From assembly GCA_018399685.1 (NCBI GenBank), contig JAGYOK010000023.1, forward strand, positions 1 to 34,452: a stretch of DNA of 34,452 nt, read 5' to 3'. This DNA is from Alphaproteobacteria bacterium. GTDB lineage: Bacteria > Pseudomonadota > Alphaproteobacteria > Micavibrionales > Micavibrionaceae. The notes under the pieces are model-generated. The model was not told the origin of the DNA. It did no database searches and worked only from the letters and a program-made list of their open reading frames with translations. The translations under genes and the position numbers were made by a program. Below are positions 32,012-34,452 of this stretch, piece after piece. Within the stretch, counting starts at the first letter, position 1; each line of letters starts with the position of its first letter.

Positions 32012-32863
32012 GTGCAAGAGAAGATAATACAAGTTCTGAAAAAAAACATTCATAACGGGCGTTTGGATATACCACTGGTAATAGACAAGACGGTGCAAAT
32101 GCCAGAGCTGATAAAGAAGCAAGAACACGTTAAGGATATGCTAAAGTATTTTGCTGAAGCGATATTACATATGCAAGGTATAAAGATAAACTATTCTTCA
32201 TATAGCACGGACATGAGAAGTTCTAATATGAAGGGCATAATCCGCAATATACATTATTCTAACTCACATTCGTGGGCCATAATCTATTCGCCAAGAGAGG
32301 CGTGGCGTAAAGAAATCACGAAAGCTCTAGAAAAATACAATGTAGAGTATGTTTTTACACTGGATGAGTTAAGAAAGGCATTATCAGCGAACGCCTCTTT
32401 ACAAAAAACGTCTACTGAAATTAGAGAAATAGAGGCATCTGTAATATCTTTAGATAAGCTATTTGTTTTATCTGTGGAGCTAGAGAACTCTGCTAAATTA
32501 ATATTAGCTGATTTGAAAAAAAAGCATAATTCATTGAATGAAAATGAACGTGATCTTAATAATAAATTGATTGTGTTTTCCCAAGAGCTTGAGAGTTTTA
32601 ATTCTAATGCAAACGGCTCTTTATCAACGCAACAGATTATACAACTTAAGAAGTCCATAATTGACTATATAGATAGTTTTAGAGAATTAATCGTTAAAAT
32701 AGACTCTTGTAGAATGATCCCCGCTGGTTTTGTTTCAATGGTATTTCTGTCCTCAACACTATTGGTTGGTCTTGGCGTTTCTCCTAATCTTGCTTTTGCG
32801 GTTTCTAGCACAGCTCTAGGAGGAAAGAGCATCAAGGATTTAATTTGCAAGATCTTAAAATAA
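32012..32863 (+). CDS. Unknown cargo protein 1, coiled coil with C-terminal membrane segment
   Basis: The protein is not recognised. GTG 32012 gives 283 residues; GTG 32006 lies too close to the GAGAGG ribosome-binding site (32001-32006). The first 125 or so residues look globular, with a strand-helix-strand piece (HSWAIIYSP, then ALEKYNVEYVFTLDEL). A long helical, coiled-coil-like region covers about 130-225. A hydrophobic stretch near 233-265 (GFVSMVFLSSTLLVGLGV onward) is a likely membrane segment or pair. The gene is AT-rich compared with the chromosome and stands 73 bases before cargo gene 2 in the same direction. A sensor plus membrane effector is one idea for this design, but there is no motif to prove it. 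Confidence 0.7.
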   Translation: MQEKIIQVLKKNIHNGRLDIPLVIDKTVQMPELIKKQEHVKDMLKYFAEAILHMQGIKINYSSYSTDMRSSNMKGIIRNIHYSNSHSWAIIYSPREAWRKEITKALEKYNVEYVFTLDELRKALSANASLQKTSTEIREIEASVISLDKLFVLSVELENSAKLILADLKKKHNSLNENERDLNNKLIVFSQELESFNSNANGSLSTQQIIQLKKSIIDYIDSFRELIVKIDSCRMIPAGFVSMVFLSSTLLVGLGVSPNLAFAVSSTALGGKSIKDLICKILK

Positions 32864-32936
32864 GTAACTAGTGGGTTTTATTGAGCCTGTTTAAAAGATT
32901 ATCAAGAATGAGTTAATTATTAGGGAGGGGATATAA

Positions 32937-33707
32937 ATGACACTTATTGGCATACCTTCCTTTCGTGGAATAAATTCAGAAAAATTCGCTGCAAAAATAG
33001 CAAATATTTATTCTGACAAATTTCTGGATAGAATTTTTCAATGTCTGAATGTTGCTGAGAAAAATAAAAGAGAGGAGTTTGCAGTTTTCTTAAAAAAGAC
33101 GGCAGTAAGTTATCTCAGCGCGAAAGATATGAATGCGGGCCGTATTCAACCACATCAGCAAAAAAAAATATTTGAAAAGTATGCACTAGCCTTAGAACAA
33201 ACGCGTGAGCTTTATAAGGAAATAATAACGCACAATTCAACAAGCGCTAATTATCATGACGCCCTAAGGGATGAGATAAAGAATACTGAAGTGCAGGGAA
33301 TAGAAAAAATGTTTGATCCCTACGTTACTGTAGGCGATGGAAAAAATTCGTTGGGCAGCATCGCCACCACATTATTTGATGAATTTTTATTAATGTTGGC
33401 AGAAGCAGCAAGGAAAGCCCCTAATTATATAAACGAGAATGATAAAGCAAACATGGATACAGAATATATTTTATGGTGGCTTCATAGAATGGGCATAAAC
33501 TGGGCTCGTTTTACAAAGGCGCCCTTTGTTCTTGGCGACTGGTATAAGAACGAAGAGTTGGGAATTAAAGAGGATGACAATCCAAATAAGAAGGGACTCT
33601 ATTTTTCTTCATGCATAGATGTCTTGTATGACTTGCTTAACGCCGTCGATAAAAAAATAACAAGAGCGGATATAGAAACCGCCATGAGAAAATTCAAAAA
33701 ACTATAG
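32937..33707 (+). CDS. Unknown cargo protein 2, mostly helical
   Basis: This 256-residue protein is not recognised. The predicted character is mainly alpha-helical and charged. It has a Lys-rich N-terminal half and a tryptophan-bearing segment near 178-201 (EYILWWLHRMGINWARFTK). No signal peptide, membrane segment or nuclease/ATPase motif is visible, so it is probably cytoplasmic. A strong ribosome-binding site (GGGAGGGG) precedes ATG 32937. It follows cargo gene 1 by 73 bases and shares its AT-rich composition, so the two may be co-transcribed. It lies between the integrase and the regulator of the element. Confidence 0.7.
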   Translation: MTLIGIPSFRGINSEKFAAKIANIYSDKFLDRIFQCLNVAEKNKREEFAVFLKKTAVSYLSAKDMNAGRIQPHQQKKIFEKYALALEQTRELYKEIITHNSTSANYHDALRDEIKNTEVQGIEKMFDPYVTVGDGKNSLGSIATTLFDEFLLMLAEAARKAPNYINENDKANMDTEYILWWLHRMGINWARFTKAPFVLGDWYKNEELGIKEDDNPNKKGLYFSSCIDVLYDLLNAVDKKITRADIETAMRKFKKL

Positions 33708-33736
33708 GTATATCAATTACCTGCAAATTAATTGCC

Positions 33737-33762
33737 GCCCTGTAAAAACTTTTTTGCAGGGC
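33737..33762. terminator. Hairpin after cargo gene 2
   Basis: GCCCTG (33737-33742) pairs with CAGGGC (33757-33762), and the stem continues inward through A/T pairs. There is no clean T-run after it on the plus strand. It could be a weak terminator. Confidence 0.45.
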
Positions 33763-33845
33763 TAAAAACTTGAGCTCAAAAAGTGTGTGTGCGTATTGTG
33801 TGTATAGGTTCAAACGAACACAAAAGAATTACAGGAGCGAATAAG

Positions 33846-34034
33846 ATGCAGTTATCTTTATCAATTGAAGAAGCAAAAAAAGCCACGGGCTTTGGACGAA
33901 CAAAACTCTATGAAGCAATCAATCAAGGTTTGTTGCCTGCCAAGAAATTTGGCAAGCGCACCATTATTCTTAAGAAAGACCTTGAAGAGTTCTTAACGGG
34001 CTTAGAGCCCTATCCCCCAAATAACACCAGCTAA
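33846..34034 (+). CDS. AlpA/excisionase-like HTH DNA-binding protein
   Basis: This 62-residue protein is a single helix-turn-helix domain of the MerR/excisionase (HTH_17) type. SIEEAKKATGFGRTKLYEAINQGLLPAKKFGKRTIILKKDLEEFL covers residues 6-50 as helix, turn, helix and wing and is nearly the whole protein. ATG 33846 is chosen over 33783 because AGGAG at 33833-33837 lies before it and the domain begins there. Such proteins control integrase genes or excision in P4-like and conjugative elements. It is followed by a strongly folded RNA region and the DUF736 gene. Confidence 0.85.
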   Translation: MQLSLSIEEAKKATGFGRTKLYEAINQGLLPAKKFGKRTIILKKDLEEFLTGLEPYPPNNTS

Positions 34035-34073
34035 CAAGTTTTGCCTCTAGCGAGTTGACAGCGCGTTAGGGGA

Positions 34074-34155
34074 TTTTGGGAGCAATCCTAAATGGCAGCC
34101 AGCTTAACGGCTGGTTGCCAACAGGATCACTATACTTTTTTTCCTGCTCCCAAAA
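34074..34155 (+). other. Long folded RNA region between the HTH gene and the DUF736 gene
   Basis: Bases 34074-34084 pair perfectly with 34145-34155 (11 bp). Inside, 34085-34089 pair with 34123-34127. Bases 34093-34103 pair with 34110-34120 (11 bp, one G-U). A run of seven Ts at about 34136-34142 follows the inner stem, so the inner hairpin could terminate and the outer helix could compete with it. The layout suggests attenuation or a structured leader for the DUF736 operon. Confidence 0.55.
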
Positions 34156-34228
34156 CAAATGCTGTCTCTGCGCGAAGCGCGCGGTGCGTTTCGTGTATCT
34201 CAATCCCTATTAGAAAGGAAACATTAAT

Positions 34229-34452
34229 ATGTCCAAAATAGGTTATTTAAAACCGTTTTATAACGGCTCAAGAGAAGAACTACATGGGGAGATTAAAACC
34301 CTCCAAATGCAGCTCAAAATAAAGCTAATCCCTGATAATTACAAAACCAATGATAATGCGCCTGATTACGCTATTGCGGCAGTCGGATTGTCTGGTTCTG
34401 AGATTCAAATCGGGGCGGCTTGGAAGAAAACTAAGCAACAAATTGGCGATGT
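34229..34452 (+). CDS. DUF736 family protein, partial (runs off the window)
   Basis: ATG 34229 follows AAGGAA at 34215-34220. Seventy-four codons are visible before the window ends. The sequence matches DUF736: MSKIGYLKP at the start, a HGEIKTLQMQLKIKLIP block near 19-35, APDY, and IQIGAAWKKT near 60-69. The family has no settled function. It occurs mostly in conjugative elements and plasmids of alphaproteobacteria, often near transfer and partition genes. This is the best evidence that the element is conjugative. The C-terminus is not seen. Confidence 0.85.
   Translation, partial: MSKIGYLKPFYNGSREELHGEIKTLQMQLKIKLIPDNYKTNDNAPDYAIAAVGLSGSEIQIGAAWKKTKQQIGD

Larger units (their letters stand above)
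30523..34452 (+). mobile_element. Integrative (probably conjugative) element, left part
   Basis: The element begins at the 3' part of the tRNA-Tyr gene, where site-specific integration leaves a complete tRNA. The integrase follows within 180 bases, pointing inward. Next come two unknown genes, an AlpA-like regulator and a DUF736 gene. DUF736 is commonly found in alphaproteobacterial conjugative elements and plasmids. The unknown genes look more AT-rich than the chromosome. The right att copy and any transfer genes lie past the window, so extent and mobility are not shown. Confidence 0.8.

Noticed and set aside
1-34452. CRISPR array
   Set aside because: I saw no regularly spaced repeats. The inverted repeats seen are isolated.

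Overview
The window looks like the chromosome of an alphaproteobacterium. The evidence is a GcrA cell-cycle regulator, a single long bifunctional Rsh (p)ppGpp enzyme close to rpoZ, the acpS-lepB-rnc-era cluster, a protein with two cold-shock domains, and a DUF1223 protein. GC content looks moderate. A Micavibrio-like or other deep-branching lineage is possible, but I cannot fix the genus from sequence alone.

Layout. Positions 1-358 hold GC-rich palindromic repeats. Positions 359-9255 are mostly housekeeping: a family 5 type uracil-DNA glycosylase, rpoZ, a tiny glycine/alanine-rich protein, rsh, apt, and a tight run of DUF2062 protein, acpS, lepB, rnc and era, then gcrA. Positions 9346-14639 (minus strand) carry three consecutive genes for very large prepilin-type proteins. 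They have a class III signal, a shared ectodomain plan, tail-fibre-like VGIGTS motifs and cysteine-rich ends. This is the most distinctive chromosomal locus here. Positions 14903-24209 hold the double cold-shock protein, pheT, an acidic unknown protein, a GNAT acetyltransferase, pheS, purT, a HAD hydrolase, rplT, rpmI and a serpentless alpha/beta-hydrolase-like protein (it lacks the usual serine nucleophile). pheS and pheT are split, and both are detached from rpmI-rplT. Positions 24420-30341 hold a DUF1223 protein, polA, a polyprenyl-phosphate sugar-1-phosphate transferase, a 458-base gap with a strong minus-strand promoter and terminator but no long gene, and rlmB.

A tRNA-Tyr(GTA) gene at 30467-30552 marks a junction. 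Next comes a P4-type tyrosine integrase, then two AT-rich genes of unknown function, an AlpA/excisionase-like HTH protein, a strongly folded intergenic RNA and the start of a DUF736 gene. This is the left end of an integrative, probably conjugative, element inserted in the tRNA gene. Its right end lies beyond the window.

How the genes work together. Most of the window serves growth: transcription, the stringent response, lipid and protein export, RNA processing, translation and replication. Two accessory modules stand out. One is the large pseudopilin cluster, probably surface adhesins or minor pilins that need pilus machinery encoded elsewhere. The other is the integrated element, whose unknown two-gene cargo sits where defence or fitness genes are often carried. 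Intergenic RNA structures at 25337-25495, 29148-29452, 30676-30725 and 34074-34155 are not explained by the genes.
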